64,000 nucleotides of DNA from Erythrobacter sanguineus (GTDB lineage: Bacteria > Pseudomonadota > Alphaproteobacteria > Sphingomonadales > Sphingomonadaceae): contig NZ_FRDF01000004.1 of NCBI RefSeq assembly GCF_900143235.1, positions 124,001 through 188,000 on the forward strand, read 5' to 3'. The notes below the pieces were generated by a model. That model saw nothing but the letters and a program-made list of their open reading frames with translations, was not told the origin of the DNA and ran no database searches. Position numbers and translations under genes: made by a program. Below are positions 47,130 through 55,884 of this stretch, piece by piece (position 1 is the stretch's first letter; every line of letters starts with the position of its first letter).

Positions 47130-48506
47130 ATGAAGCTGTTTTCCAAGACCACCAAGTTCGGGATGCGCGGCGGCGTGATGCTGACTGCGCTGGCGGGTCT
47201 GGCGGGGCTGGCGCTGGTTCCGGCGGCCGCTCCGGCCCAGACCATCGCCGTGCCGACCGCCGACAACCCTTTCGGGCTGCCCGCGGATATCACCATCTTC
47301 GGCAAGGCCGATCCCGACCGCCGCACGGCGACGGCGGTGGTCAACGGTTATGTCATCACCGGCACCGACATCGACCAGCGCGTCGCGCTCGTCACTTCGG
47401 CCTCGGAAGCGCCGATCGAAGGCGAGGAACTGCTGCGTCTGCGGGTGCAGGTGCTGCGCAACCTGATCGACGAAACGCTCAAGGTGCAAGCGGCCGAGGC
47501 CGCCGAACTGAAAGTGTCGGCGGCGGAGGTCGAGCAGACCTATCAACAGCTCGCAGCCCAGAACTTCGGCACAAATCCCGAAAAGATGGACGAATATCTG
47601 CTTTCGATCGGCTCCTCGCCTTCCGCGCTCAAGCGCCAGATCGAAGGCGAAGCCGCTTGGGAAAACCTGCTGCGGCGCAATATCATGCCCTTCGTCAATG
47701 TCTCGGCCGAAGAAGTGAACGACGTGCTCGCCCGGCTCGAAGCCTCGCGCGGGACAGATGAATACCGGCTCGGCGAAATCTACCTCTCCGCCACTACCGA
47801 AAACCGCGCTGCGGTGTTGAGCAATGCTCAGGCGATCATGCAGCAATTGCAGCAGGGCGGCAGCTTTGTCGCCTATGCCCGGCAGTTCTCCGAAGCGACC
47901 ACGGCGGTGGTTGGCGGCGATCTGGGATGGGTGCGGCTCGGCCAGCTTCCGCCGCCGCTTGCAACCGCGGCGCGGCAGATGCAGGCAGGCCAGTTGCAGG
48001 GGCCGATCGAAATTCCAGGCGGTTTCTCGATCCTTTACCTGATCAACAAGCGCCAGGTGCTGATGGCCGATCCCAGCGACGCGATCCTCAGCCTCAAGCA
48101 GATTTCGATCGCGTTCCCGCCGGACGTGACCGAAGCGCAGGCCGAAATCAAGGTCAACGAATTCGGAACCTTCGTCGAATCCCTCAGGGGCTGCGGCGAT
48201 GTTGACGGGGCGGCGGCGCAGTTCGGCGCGCAGGTGATTTCCAACGACCAGCTGAAGGTCGCCAGCCTGCCCGAACAGCTGCGGCCGCTGATCATGAACC
48301 TGCAGATCGGCCAGACCACGCCGCTGTTCGGCGGGATCGAGGATGGTGTGCGCGTGCTGATGCTGTGCGGACGTGACGATCCCGAGGATGCCGGCGCACC
48401 GACCTTTGCCGCGGTGATGGACCAGATCGAGCAGGAACGCATCAACAAGCGCGCCCAGCGTTACCTGCGCGACCTGCGCAACGACGCCTATATCGAATAC
48501 AATTGA
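47130..48506 (+). CDS. surA: Periplasmic chaperone / peptidyl-prolyl isomerase SurA
   Basis: A 458-residue SurA protein for folding of outer-membrane proteins. It has a signal peptide (about 1-35, ending APAQ), the N-terminal chaperone helices (VNGYVITGTDIDQRVAL, VLRNLIDETLKVQAAEAAELKVS), one clear parvulin domain (about 220-320, FVAYARQFSEATTAVVGGDLGWVRLGQLP) and a weaker second domain. The ATG of MKLFSK was chosen; GTG two codons earlier is possible. A 184-bp gap after lptD contains a small inverted repeat (GACCCT/AGGGTC) but no gene. Confidence 0.93.
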   Translation: MKLFSKTTKFGMRGGVMLTALAGLAGLALVPAAAPAQTIAVPTADNPFGLPADITIFGKADPDRRTATAVVNGYVITGTDIDQRVALVTSASEAPIEGEELLRLRVQVLRNLIDETLKVQAAEAAELKVSAAEVEQTYQQLAAQNFGTNPEKMDEYLLSIGSSPSALKRQIEGEAAWENLLRRNIMPFVNVSAEEVNDVLARLEASRGTDEYRLGEIYLSATTENRAAVLSNAQAIMQQLQQGGSFVAYARQFSEATTAVVGGDLGWVRLGQLPPPLATAARQMQAGQLQGPIEIPGGFSILYLINKRQVLMADPSDAILSLKQISIAFPPDVTEAQAEIKVNEFGTFVESLRGCGDVDGAAAQFGAQVISNDQLKVASLPEQLRPLIMNLQIGQTTPLFGGIEDGVRVLMLCGRDDPEDAGAPTFAAVMDQIEQERINKRAQRYLRDLRNDAYIEYN

Positions 48507-49528
48507 GCGCACAGGCCGCGCCTCTCGCCATCGCGCTGGGTGATCCGGCGGGCATCGGCCCGGAAGTGATACTCGGCGCGTGGCTGCGCCTTCGCAAGGA
48601 AGGGCGCCCGCCGCCCGCCTTCGTGGTCGGCGGCCCTTCGCTGTTGCGGGCGGCGGCGGAGACACTCGGCATCGATTGCCCGATCGTGCCAATCGCCGAT
48701 CCGGCCGAAGCCCTGTTCGCATCATCTGCTGGCCTGCCGGTGATGGCCGGGCTGGATGCGGCATGGACGCCGGGCGCGCCGAGCCGCGAGGGCGCACAGC
48801 TTGCGCTCGCCTCGCTCAGCTGGGCAACGCGGTTCGCGCTTTCCGGCGTGGCGGGTGGCCTTGTGACCGCTCCTGTCTCCAAAGGCGCGCTGGCGGCGAT
48901 CGGCTGGGACTATCCCGGCCAGACCGAATTTCTCGCCGATGCCTGCGGCCAGCCCTATCGCGATGCGGTGATGATGCTGGTCGGGCCGAGCCTGCGCACC
49001 GTGCCGCTGACGGTCCACGTGTCGCTCGCCGAAGTGCCGGGTTTGCTTTCGTCGGAACTGATCATCCACAAGGGACGGATCGTTGCCACGGGCCTCCGGC
49101 GCGATTTCGGGATCGCCGCACCGCGCCTCGCGGTCGCTGCGCTCAATCCGCATGCCGGAGAAGGCGGCCAGTTCGGCGACGAGGAAGCGCGCATCATCGC
49201 ACCTGCCATTGCTGCCCTTCAGGCCGAGGGGATCGACGCCTTCGGCGCCGTCCCCGGCGATGCGCTGTTCACCCCGCGCGCGCGCGCCACCTATGACGCA
49301 GCGCTGGCGATGTATCACGATCAGGCGCTGATCCCGCTCAAGGCGCTTGAGGTGGACGAGGGCGTCAATGTGACGCTCGGTCTGCCGATCATCCGCACCT
49401 CGCCGGATCACGGCACCGCCTTCGACATTGCGGGCAAAGGTCTTGCCGATCCCGGCGCAATGGCAGCAGCGATCATCATGGCGAACGAGATGGCCGCAGC
49501 GCGGGCGACAGCGGGCAGCAATGGCTGA
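48503..49528 (+). CDS. pdxA: 4-hydroxythreonine-4-phosphate dehydrogenase
   Basis: A 341-residue PdxA of the vitamin B6 pathway. Conserved blocks are [26 protein letters not shown], the metal histidines near [22 protein letters not shown] and [42 protein letters not shown]. The TTG start at 48503 overlaps the surA stop by 4 bp, and its stop overlaps rsmA. Length and order are normal. Confidence 0.97.
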   Translation: MSAQAAPLAIALGDPAGIGPEVILGAWLRLRKEGRPPPAFVVGGPSLLRAAAETLGIDCPIVPIADPAEALFASSAGLPVMAGLDAAWTPGAPSREGAQLALASLSWATRFALSGVAGGLVTAPVSKGALAAIGWDYPGQTEFLADACGQPYRDAVMMLVGPSLRTVPLTVHVSLAEVPGLLSSELIIHKGRIVATGLRRDFGIAAPRLAVAALNPHAGEGGQFGDEEARIIAPAIAALQAEGIDAFGAVPGDALFTPRARATYDAALAMYHDQALIPLKALEVDEGVNVTLGLPIIRTSPDHGTAFDIAGKGLADPGAMAAAIIMANEMAAARATAGSNG

Positions 49529-50360
49529 TCTTCCCCCGATCCGCGAGGTGATCAAGCGTCACGGCCTCGCCGCGTCGAAGGCGCTGGGGCAGAACTTTCT
49601 GCTCGACGAACAATTGCTCGCCCGCATTGCCGCATTGCCCGGTGATCTGACGGGCGAAAGCGTGCTGGAGGTCGGCCCCGGCCCCGGCGGGCTGACCCGG
49701 GCGCTGCTGCGCGCCGGGGCGAAGGTCACCGCGATCGAGATGGACCGCCGCTGCCTTCCCGCGCTGGCCGAACTGGGTGAGGCGTTTCCGGGTCAGCTGA
49801 CGGTGATCGAGGGCGATGCGCTGAAGCTTGATCATGCCACGTTGATGCACGGCGCGCCGTTTCACGTGGCTTCCAACCTGCCCTATAATGTCGGCACCGC
49901 GCTGTTCGTGAAATGGCTTTCGGGAGAGGCGTGGCCGCCGCAATGGCGCTCGCTCACGCTGATGTTCCAGCGCGAGGTGGCAGATCGGATTGTCGCTGCG
50001 CCGGGCAGCGATGCCTATGGCCGGCTGGCCGTGCTGGCCCAGTGGCGCGCCGATGCCGCGCTGGCGATGAAAGTCCACCGCAGCGCCTTCACCCCGCCGC
50101 CCAAGGTCATGAGCGCGATTGTCCATGTTACCCCCGCCGACATGCCCGAAACGGTATCGGCCCGGATGCTCGAACGCCTGACCGAAGCCGCCTTTGGCCA
50201 GCGCCGCAAGATGCTGCGCCAGAGCTTGAAGGGGGTGCCGGGCGCGCTCGATGCGCTGGCGGTGCTGGGCATTGACGAGACGCGGCGGGCAGAAACGCTG
50301 GGCGTGGCCGATTTTGTCGCGCTGGCGCGGGCGCTGGATCAGAACCGGCACGCGGGCTGA
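49521..50360 (+). CDS. rsmA: 16S rRNA dimethyladenosine transferase
   Basis: A 279-residue KsgA/RsmA enzyme that dimethylates two adjacent adenines in helix 45 of 16S rRNA. The SAM site [16 protein letters not shown] and the catalytic NLPYNVGT motif are intact; the C-terminal helical domain includes [14 protein letters not shown]. The ATG lies 8 bp inside the pdxA end. Downstream is a 98-bp tandem repeat, not a terminator with a T run. Confidence 0.97.
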   Translation: MADLPPIREVIKRHGLAASKALGQNFLLDEQLLARIAALPGDLTGESVLEVGPGPGGLTRALLRAGAKVTAIEMDRRCLPALAELGEAFPGQLTVIEGDALKLDHATLMHGAPFHVASNLPYNVGTALFVKWLSGEAWPPQWRSLTLMFQREVADRIVAAPGSDAYGRLAVLAQWRADAALAMKVHRSAFTPPPKVMSAIVHVTPADMPETVSARMLERLTEAAFGQRRKMLRQSLKGVPGALDALAVLGIDETRRAETLGVADFVALARALDQNRHAG

Positions 50361-50392
50361 ACTTTCTTCAGACTTCCGGTGCGTGGACGGCA

Positions 50393-50613
50393 AAAGGTGG
50401 GGGATTTGCGTTGCTAGGCTCGCACTCCCGTTTCGGGGGAGCAGGTCCGTCGCTCTGGCAGCGGCCCTTCTACGTCTTATCAACCGTGGGAAAGGTGGGG
50501 GATTTGCGTTGCTAGGCTCGCGCTCCCGTTTCGGGGGAGCAGGTCCGTCGCTCTGACAGCGGCCCTTGTACGTCTTATCAACCGTGGGAAAGGTGGGGGA
50601 TTCTGTTGCTAGG
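50393..50613. repeat. 98-bp tandem repeat (two full units and a partial third)
   Basis: Units at 50393-50490 and 50491-50588 differ at only three positions. A partial third unit begins at 50589 and ends where the ssrA 3' region starts. Each full unit contains GCTCCC / GGGAGC hairpin arms and the shared core GTTGCTAGGCTC; the partial third unit shares the core and the leading AAAGGTGGGGGAT. The array lies between rsmA and the 3' end of ssrA, and the partial unit overlaps the ssrA terminal region. No open frame is supported. Confidence 0.85.
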
Positions 50614-50619
50614 CTCCCC

Positions 50620-50945
50620 CGGGCCCCCGGTATCCGTTCTGTTGCCCGGTCGGTCCAACCGCGCTTTTTAGCCTTATAATATCAGGGCGTTAGCCCATCA
50701 ATTACGCGGCGATTGCGAGTGCTTCGTTATCGTTGGCACTTATGGTTTTTGAGCCTTATGCGGGTTACTCAGCCCGGGCAAAAACTACGCTTTTCAACAC
50801 ACGTCGATCCTGGTTCGGCCCCATCAGGAGTTGCGGTTGCCACTGTGATGGGCCGCCGCTTCTGGTGGAGCCGCCGGGTACTGCCCCCGGGTCCGTTGCA
50901 TCTATTGCACGCAGCAATTTATCGCCATAGTCGGTTGCCCGACGC
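50620..50945 (-). ncRNA. ssrA: Two-piece (circularly permuted) tmRNA
   Basis: On the minus strand the acceptor piece comes first and ends in CCA at 50865-50863, with a T-arm CCGGG / CCCGG before it. A 40-base excised spacer (50862-50823) follows, then the coding piece starting GGGGCCG at 50822. GGGGCCG pairs with CGGCTCC of the acceptor piece over all seven positions, with a G-U at the third, the alanine identity pair. GGATCGACG follows as in other tmRNAs. The tag frame (50737-50702) encodes ANDNEALAIAA and a stop. A CTATAT box at 50956-50951 is a likely -10. The outer ends are approximate. Confidence 0.93.
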
Positions 50946-51010
50946 CGCTGATATAGCGCGCCGATCCTGAATTTAAAGTGACTAAAGCGTGCGCGCGGCC
51001 AGGCATGCCC

Positions 51011-51436
51011 TCACTTCTTCAGCGCGTCCCTGATCTCGGCCAGCAGCTCGATTTCAGTCGGCCCGGCGGGCGCTGCGACTTCTTCTTTCTTCTTTTCGAA
51101 CTGGGTGGTGATCCTGGTCGCATAGCGCACCAGCATAAAGATGATGAAGGCGAGGATCACGAAGTTGATCATCACCGAAACGAACGCCCCCAGCCCCAGC
51201 ACATTGGCCCCGGCCTCGCGCGCGGCGGCCAGCGTCGTGCCGGGTTCGACCTCGCCCGCAAGCACGATGTAGCGATCCGAGAAATCGATATTGCCGAAAA
51301 TCGCGCCGACAACCGGCATGATGATCTCATCTGTCAGCGACTTCACGATCCCCGAAAACGCGCCCCCGATGATCACCGCGACCGCCAGCTCCATCACATT
51401 GCCCTTGGCGATGAAGGCCTTGAATTCCGACAACAT
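51011..51436 (-). CDS. mscL: Large-conductance mechanosensitive channel
   Basis: A 141-residue MscL with two transmembrane helices. The amphipathic start FKAFIAKGNVMELAVAVIIGGAFSGIVKSLTDEIIMP is the first pore helix, and the second is around FVSVMINFVILAFIIFMLVRY. A charged helix KKKEEVAAPAGPTEIELLAEIRDALKK closes the protein. The ATG was set at MLSEFKAF because AAGGGG precedes it. It acts as a pressure valve in the inner membrane during osmotic downshock and is divergent from lemA. Confidence 0.96.
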   Translation of the reverse strand: MLSEFKAFIAKGNVMELAVAVIIGGAFSGIVKSLTDEIIMPVVGAIFGNIDFSDRYIVLAGEVEPGTTLAAAREAGANVLGLGAFVSVMINFVILAFIIFMLVRYATRITTQFEKKKEEVAAPAGPTEIELLAEIRDALKK

Positions 51437-51613
51437 GCTAATCCCCTTCATGTGCTGTTTGCCCCCTTCTGGCACTCTCGCGGCGACCTGCCAAGCCACG
51501 TGATTTTGTCCGTTCACGGCTTGAACCGGCAAGGGGGTGTGCTATATCGACAATACAGGAAGTTGCTGCGCTGCTTTGAATCGGGGGCTCGCGCCATCAG
51601 AAGGGATCGATTC

Positions 51614-52216
51614 ATGAAATTCACCACCATGCTGCGCGGCGCGTTCGCCGCCGTGGCCGCGCTCAGCCTTGCGGCCTGCGGGATCAACTCGGTGCCCGCG
51701 GCCGAGGAAGAAGCCAAGGCCAAGTGGGCCGATGTCGAAGCGCAGTTCCAGCGCCGTGCCAACCTCGTCCCCAACCTCGCCGAAGTCGCGCGCGGTGCTG
51801 CCGAAAGCGAGCGGGCGATCCTCACCGAAGTAACCGAGGCCCGCGCGCGTGCGACCAGCGTCAATGTCAGCGCCGACAATCTTGACGATCCCGCCGCGAT
51901 GGAGCAGTTCGCCGCCGCGCAGGGCCAATTGAGCCAGGGCATCGGACGTCTGCTGGCGAGCTTCGAGGCCTATCCGCAGATCCAGTCGAACCAGAACTTC
52001 CTTGCGCTGCAAAGCCAGCTCGAAGGCACGGAAAACCGCATCGCGGTCGCCATCCGCGACTACAACGAGGCGGTGCGCAAGTATAACACCACGATCCGCA
52101 CCTTCCCCGACATCATCGGCGCAAACATCATCCACGGGGCCGAGCCGCTGGTGCCCTATGCCGCCGTGACCGAAGGCGCGGAAGCCGCCCCGACGCTCGA
52201 CATGACGAGCAACTGA
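51614..52216 (+). CDS. LemA family lipoprotein
   Basis: A 200-residue LemA-family protein. A lipoprotein signal (residues 1-20, LAAC) is followed by the long helical core KAKWADVEAQFQRRANLVPNLAEVARGAAESERAILTEVTEARA and AQGQLSQGIGRLLASFEAYPQIQSNQNFLALQSQLEGTENRIAVAIRDYNEAV. It is followed after 5 bp by two TPM-domain genes, a common trio. The family function is not established; envelope quality control is suspected. Confidence 0.93.
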   Translation: MKFTTMLRGAFAAVAALSLAACGINSVPAAEEEAKAKWADVEAQFQRRANLVPNLAEVARGAAESERAILTEVTEARARATSVNVSADNLDDPAAMEQFAAAQGQLSQGIGRLLASFEAYPQIQSNQNFLALQSQLEGTENRIAVAIRDYNEAVRKYNTTIRTFPDIIGANIIHGAEPLVPYAAVTEGAEAAPTLDMTSN

Positions 52217-52221
52217 TCGGC

Positions 52222-53058
52222 GTGATCCGGTCGCTGCTCATATTGCTCGCGTTGGCGGGGGCGTGGTTTGCCTCCCCGCTTGCCGCACAGCCGCAATTTC
52301 CCGAACTCACCGGGCGCGTGATCGATAAGGCCGACATCCTCTCGCCAGAGGAAGAAGCGGCGCTGACCGCCCGGCTTGAGGCGCTGGAAACGCAGTCGCA
52401 GCGGCAATTGGTGGTCGCCACCATTCCCGATCTGCAAGGCTATGACATCGCCGATTACGGCTATCAGCTTGGACGTGCATGGGGCCTTGGCGATGAAAGC
52501 CGCAATGACGGCGCGCTGCTGCTGGTTGCGCCCAATGATCGCAAGGTGCGGATCGAAGTCGGCTATGGCCTCGAAGGCTATCTTACCGATGCATTGTCCT
52601 CGCTGATCATCCAGAACGCCATCTTGCCGCGTTTCCGCGACGGGGATTTTCCCGGCGGGATTGCGGCCGGAACCGACGCGATTATCACCCAGTTGCAATT
52701 GCCCCCCGAAGAAGCCGCGCAGGTCGCCGCCCAAGCGGGCAAGGCGAGGCAAAGCGACGGCGGCTTTCCCGTCGGCGTGCTGATCTGGCTGGCCTTCATG
52801 TTCTTCTTCTTCGTCCTGCCAATCATGCGGTCGGGCCGGCGGCGCAAATATCGCTCGAGCGGGCGCGGCCCGTGGGGCGATCGCGGGCGCGATGTCGGTG
52901 ATACGGCGCGCGACATCATCCTGTGGGAAGTCGGCAGCGCGATCCTGCGCGGTGCGATGTCGGGCGGTGGCGGCAGCGGCGGCGGCTTTGGCGGGGGCGG
53001 CGGATTTTCGGGCGGTGGCGGCTCGTTCGGGGGCGGCGGCGCCTCCGGAGGGTGGTAG
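52222..53058 (+). CDS. TPM domain protein with Gly-rich tail (YgcG type)
   Basis: A 278-residue protein. A signal peptide (1-22, ending LAAQ) is followed by a TPM domain (about 30-165: RVIDKADILSPEEEAALTARLEALE, VVATIPDLQGYDIADYGYQLGRAWGLGD). A transmembrane helix (about 183-200, VGVLIWLAFMFFFFVLPI), a basic stretch and a long Gly/Ser/Phe tail follow. The GTG start is 5 bp after lemA. The TPM domain has been linked to photosystem repair phosphatase activity in plants; the bacterial role is unclear. Confidence 0.92.
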   Translation: MIRSLLILLALAGAWFASPLAAQPQFPELTGRVIDKADILSPEEEAALTARLEALETQSQRQLVVATIPDLQGYDIADYGYQLGRAWGLGDESRNDGALLLVAPNDRKVRIEVGYGLEGYLTDALSSLIIQNAILPRFRDGDFPGGIAAGTDAIITQLQLPPEEAAQVAAQAGKARQSDGGFPVGVLIWLAFMFFFFVLPIMRSGRRRKYRSSGRGPWGDRGRDVGDTARDIILWEVGSAILRGAMSGGGGSGGGFGGGGGFSGGGGSFGGGGASGGW

Positions 53059-53061
53059 AAC

Positions 53062-53736
53062 ATGGCCTATCTTGATGATGCCGGGCGAAAACTGGTCGCC
53101 GAAGCGGTGACCGAAGCGGAAAGCGCGACCTCGGGCGAGATCGTGCCGGTCTTGGCCGACCGCAGCGACGATTATACCGATGTCGCCCTGCTCTGGGCGA
53201 TAGGCGCGGCGTTTACCGTGATGAGCGTGTTTGCCGCGTTCCCGCTCCCGTTCCTGCAACTGTGGGATAGCCTGATCGGCGGCTGGGGGCACCAATGGAC
53301 CACCGGGGAACTGGCCAGCATGGTGATCGGACTGGGCCTCGTCACCTTCCTCATGGTGCTACTGGTGCAGCAGTGGGAGCCGCTCAAATTCGCGCTGATC
53401 CCCGGCCCGGCCAAGACGGCGCGGGTCCACGAACAGGCGGTGCGCAAGTTCAAGGTCGGGGCAGAACGCCGCACCACCGGCCATACGGGCGTGATGATCT
53501 ACCTTTCCATGCGCGAACACCGGGCTGAAATCGTGGCTGACGAAAGCATCGCACAACTTGTGTCCGCCGAAGTCTGGGGCGAGGCGATGGGCGACATGCT
53601 CGCCGAGATACGCAAGGGATGCATCGCCGAGGGGCTGGCGGTGGGAATCCGCGATGTCGGCTTCGTACTCGCCCAGCATTTCCCGCGCGGGGACGATGAC
53701 GAGAACGAACTGCCCGACCGGCTGATCGAGGTTTAG
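53062..53736 (+). CDS. TPM domain membrane protein
   Basis: A 224-residue partner of the preceding gene (3-bp gap). It has AVTEAESATSGEIVPVLADRSDDYTDVALLWAIGAAF at the start, two or three membrane helices (about 45-75 and 90-115) and a C-terminal TPM half with RRTTGHTGVMIYLSMREHRAEIVADESIAQ. The lemA-TPM-TPM order suggests one envelope complex. Confidence 0.9.
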   Translation: MAYLDDAGRKLVAEAVTEAESATSGEIVPVLADRSDDYTDVALLWAIGAAFTVMSVFAAFPLPFLQLWDSLIGGWGHQWTTGELASMVIGLGLVTFLMVLLVQQWEPLKFALIPGPAKTARVHEQAVRKFKVGAERRTTGHTGVMIYLSMREHRAEIVADESIAQLVSAEVWGEAMGDMLAEIRKGCIAEGLAVGIRDVGFVLAQHFPRGDDDENELPDRLIEV

Positions 53737-53812
53737 GCACCCTTCCCTCTTGACCCGGCGCGACAGAGCCTGTCTCGCAGGATCAAGCCTGCCTGCCCCG
53801 ACGGAGTTTCCC

Positions 53813-54373
53813 TTGCAAAAAGACCGCGACGCCGACCTTCCCGAACAGGTGATGTGGGAAGGCCGCTTCATCACCGCCAAGACACGCGGCCGCTGGGAAT
53901 ATGTCGGGCGTGCGCGCGGCATCCGGGCAGCGGCGATCATCGCGCTGGACAGGGATCCTGATGGCACCCGCCACGTCCTGCTGGTCAGCCAGTACCGCGT
54001 GCCGCTGGGGCGTTTCAGCCTCGAAATTCCCGCCGGTCTTGTCGGCGATGATGAAGGCAAGCAGGGCGAGGACGCGACCCTTGCCGCCGCGCGCGAGCTG
54101 GAGGAGGAAACCGGTTATCGCGCCGGACGGCTGGAGGTGCTGGGCGAATTCTACTCATCGCCGGGCATGGTCTCGGAATGTTTCACGCTGCTACGCGCGC
54201 GCGATCTGGAAAAGGTCGGCGATGGCGGCGGCACCGAAGGCGAAAATATCATCGTCCACCGGGTTGCCTTGCACGATCTTTCGCGCTTCGTGGCCGAGTG
54301 GCGGCGCGCAGGCCACGCGGTCGATGTGCGGATCGCGATGCTTTTGACACCGGAATATCTGGGAGAGGATTGA
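53813..54373 (+). CDS. NUDIX hydrolase (ADP-ribose pyrophosphatase-like)
   Basis: A 186-residue NUDIX enzyme. The NUDIX box is ARELEEETGYRAGRLEVLG, preceded by the LEIPAGLV strand of ADP-ribose and ADP-sugar pyrophosphatases. An intact FYSSPGMVSE loop follows. The TTG start at 53813 is preferred because GGAG precedes it; an upstream in-frame start at 53750 is possible. The SDR gene begins 3 bp after its stop. Confidence 0.88.
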   Translation: MQKDRDADLPEQVMWEGRFITAKTRGRWEYVGRARGIRAAAIIALDRDPDGTRHVLLVSQYRVPLGRFSLEIPAGLVGDDEGKQGEDATLAAARELEEETGYRAGRLEVLGEFYSSPGMVSECFTLLRARDLEKVGDGGGTEGENIIVHRVALHDLSRFVAEWRRAGHAVDVRIAMLLTPEYLGED

Positions 54374-54376
54374 GTT

Positions 54377-55168
54377 ATGGCAGAACGGGCAGGACGGGTC
54401 GCGGGCAAGCTCGCATTGGTAACCGGGGGCGCGCAGGGCCTTGGCCGCGCGCATTGCATCCGGCTGGCGCAGGAAGGTGCGCGGGTGTTGGCGACCGACA
54501 TCAATGGCGCAGGCGCTGCCGAAACCGCGGCGCTGATCAACGCCGAGATGGGCGAAGGCACCGCTTTCGGCATCGCGCATGACGTGACCGATCCGGCACA
54601 ATGGGAAGCGGCGGTTGACGCGGCACGCGAACACCTTGGCGGATTGAACGTGCTGGTCAACAATGCCGGGATCGGGGTGGCGGGGAACATCGAAACCTGC
54701 GACTTTGCCGATTGGCAGCGCTGTTTCGACATCAACGTCAATTCGATCTTCCACGGCTGCCAGAAGGCACTGCCGCTGATGCGCGAACATGCGCCGGGAT
54801 CGATCATCAACATCTCCAGCATCGCAGGCCTGATCGCCAGCGACACCATGCCGGCCTATAATGCGTCCAAGGCGGCGGTGTGGATGCTGTCGAAGTCGAT
54901 CGCGCTGCATTGCGCCAAAAAGAACATGAATATCCGCTGCAATTCGGTGCACCCGACCTTTGTCGACACTCCGATCCTTGACGGGACAGCCAGGGCGGCA
55001 TCGCTCGACAAGGATGTGCTGCTGGAAAAGCTGGCGCGGCAGATCCCGCTCAAATTCGTGGGCGAACCGAACGACATCGCCAATGCGGTGCTGTATCTCG
55101 CCAGCGACGAAAGCCGCTTCATGACCGGGGCGGAGCTGAAGCTCGACGGCGGCATTTCGGCGATGTGA
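54377..55168 (+). CDS. SDR family NAD(P)-dependent oxidoreductase
   Basis: A 263-residue classical short-chain dehydrogenase. Cofactor motif TGGAQGLG (16-23) and Asp41 suggest NAD(H); the active site is Ser148, Tyr161 and Lys165 (YNASKAAV). NNAG appears near residue 96. The end FMTGAELKLDGGISAM is typical. Substrate unknown; many relatives act on cyclic alcohols or bile-acid-like compounds. Confidence 0.9.
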   Translation: MAERAGRVAGKLALVTGGAQGLGRAHCIRLAQEGARVLATDINGAGAAETAALINAEMGEGTAFGIAHDVTDPAQWEAAVDAAREHLGGLNVLVNNAGIGVAGNIETCDFADWQRCFDINVNSIFHGCQKALPLMREHAPGSIINISSIAGLIASDTMPAYNASKAAVWMLSKSIALHCAKKNMNIRCNSVHPTFVDTPILDGTARAASLDKDVLLEKLARQIPLKFVGEPNDIANAVLYLASDESRFMTGAELKLDGGISAM

Positions 55169-55184
55169 CGAAACAGAGCCAATG

Positions 55185-55213
55185 AAAAAAGAGAGGGGCC
55201 TTTGCGGCCCCTC
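55185..55213. terminator. Terminator between the SDR gene and pspC
   Basis: GAGGGGCC (55193-55200) / GGCCCCTC (55206-55213). On the minus strand the stem is followed by a T run (TCTCTTTTTT), so it is a proper terminator for pspC; on the plus strand it may also end the SDR transcript. Confidence 0.8.
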
Positions 55214-55282
55214 CCGGTTGTTTCAATTCGGTGCCTGGCGGATCCGACAAACCGGGAACCGCTCTGGTCGAAGATGCCAGGC

Positions 55283-55498
55283 TCAATCCGCGATCAGCGC
55301 GATTGCGAGGTAGATCAGCAGGAAGCTGCCGAAGCCGAGCAGGGTGCCGGCGACAAAGCCGATCCGCACCAGCAGGGCATCAATGCCGAAATAGTCGGCA
55401 ATCCCGGCGCAGACGCCAAAGACCTTGGCGTTGGTCTTGTCGAGGCGGAAGCCGGCGCGGGGCGGCTTGCCATCGGGATTGCGGGTCACGTTGTTCAT
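55283..55498 (-). CDS. PspC domain protein
   Basis: A 71-residue PspC-type protein: RLDKTNAKVFGVCAGIADYFGIDALLVRIGFVAGTLLGFGSFLLIYLAIAL. The GVCAGIADYFGID signature and a single hydrophobic helix are complete. PspC in enterobacteria senses membrane stress by secretins and frees PspF. The ATG of MNNVTRN follows AGGAG. It is the third gene of a minus-strand operon after two 37-residue membrane peptides and probably reads from the sigma-54-like promoter upstream. Confidence 0.9.
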   Translation of the reverse strand: MNNVTRNPDGKPPRAGFRLDKTNAKVFGVCAGIADYFGIDALLVRIGFVAGTLLGFGSFLLIYLAIALIAD

Positions 55499-55529
55499 TG
55501 GGGTAAGGCTCCTGTTGCGAAAGGGGTTG

Positions 55530-55643
55530 TCAGGCCACCAGACCGGGGCTGGCGGGAACGATGGCGTAGGCAAAGCTCGCAATCGTCAGGATCACCGCGA
55601 AGGCGGCAGAGGCGAAGCAGGCAGTGTTTTCGGGGCCGAACAT
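55530..55643 (-). CDS. Small membrane peptide B (37 residues), paralogue of peptide A
   Basis: Thirty-seven codons: MFGPENTACFASAAFAVILT at the start and AYAIVPASPGLVA at the end, with one hydrophobic helix. The last 13 residues match the neighbouring peptide A except for one Val/Ile change. AAGGA precedes the ATG. It lies 41 bp after peptide A and 31 bp before pspC. Function unknown; a role in membrane stress is inferred from context. Confidence 0.72.
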   Translation of the reverse strand: MFGPENTACFASAAFAVILTIASFAYAIVPASPGLVA

Positions 55644-55684
55644 AGGAAACTGGTCCTTTGTAAAAGTGTGGATGCTGGTCAGGC

Positions 55685-55798
55685 TCAGGCAACAAGGCCG
55701 GGGCTGGCAGGAATGATCGCGTAGGCAAAGAACGCGGCCGAAATGACGACCGAGAACGCGGCGGCGAACAGGCGGTTGGCGCTTTCAATGGCAAACAT
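55685..55798 (-). CDS. Small membrane peptide A (37 residues)
   Basis: Thirty-seven codons: MFAIESANRLFAAAFSVVIS at the start and AYAIIPASPGLVA at the end, with one hydrophobic helix. AAGGAGAC gives a strong ribosome site. It is the first gene behind the sigma-54-like promoter at 55862-55877. The matching length, start and C-terminal motif of peptide B argue that both are real genes that arose by duplication. Confidence 0.75.
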   Translation of the reverse strand: MFAIESANRLFAAAFSVVISAAFFAYAIIPASPGLVA

Positions 55799-55861
55799 GT
55801 GAAGTCTCCTTTTGGTGTTTCGTGCGTTTTTCCGGGACCATCCCGGGGACGAAGAACACTT

Positions 55862-55877
55862 TGCAGGAGGCGTGCCA
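55862..55877 (-). promoter_or_regulatory. Sigma-54 (-24/-12) promoter of the micropeptide-pspC operon
   Basis: On the minus strand TGGCACGCCTCCTGCA matches the RpoN consensus, with GG and GC separated by exactly ten bases. It lies 64 bp upstream of the first peptide ATG. RpoN control is known for psp operons in enterobacteria. An inverted repeat GGAATGGC / GCCATTCC at 55885-55908 just upstream could bind an activator. Confidence 0.65.
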
Positions 55878-55884
55878 AACTCGA

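Noticed and set aside
50393..50613. CRISPR array
   Set aside because: The 98-bp units are directly contiguous with no variable spacers, and no cas genes are present.
50713..50970. Plus-strand frames across the ssrA region
   Set aside because: The stretch is explained by the acceptor stem, CCA end and tag of tmRNA on the minus strand.
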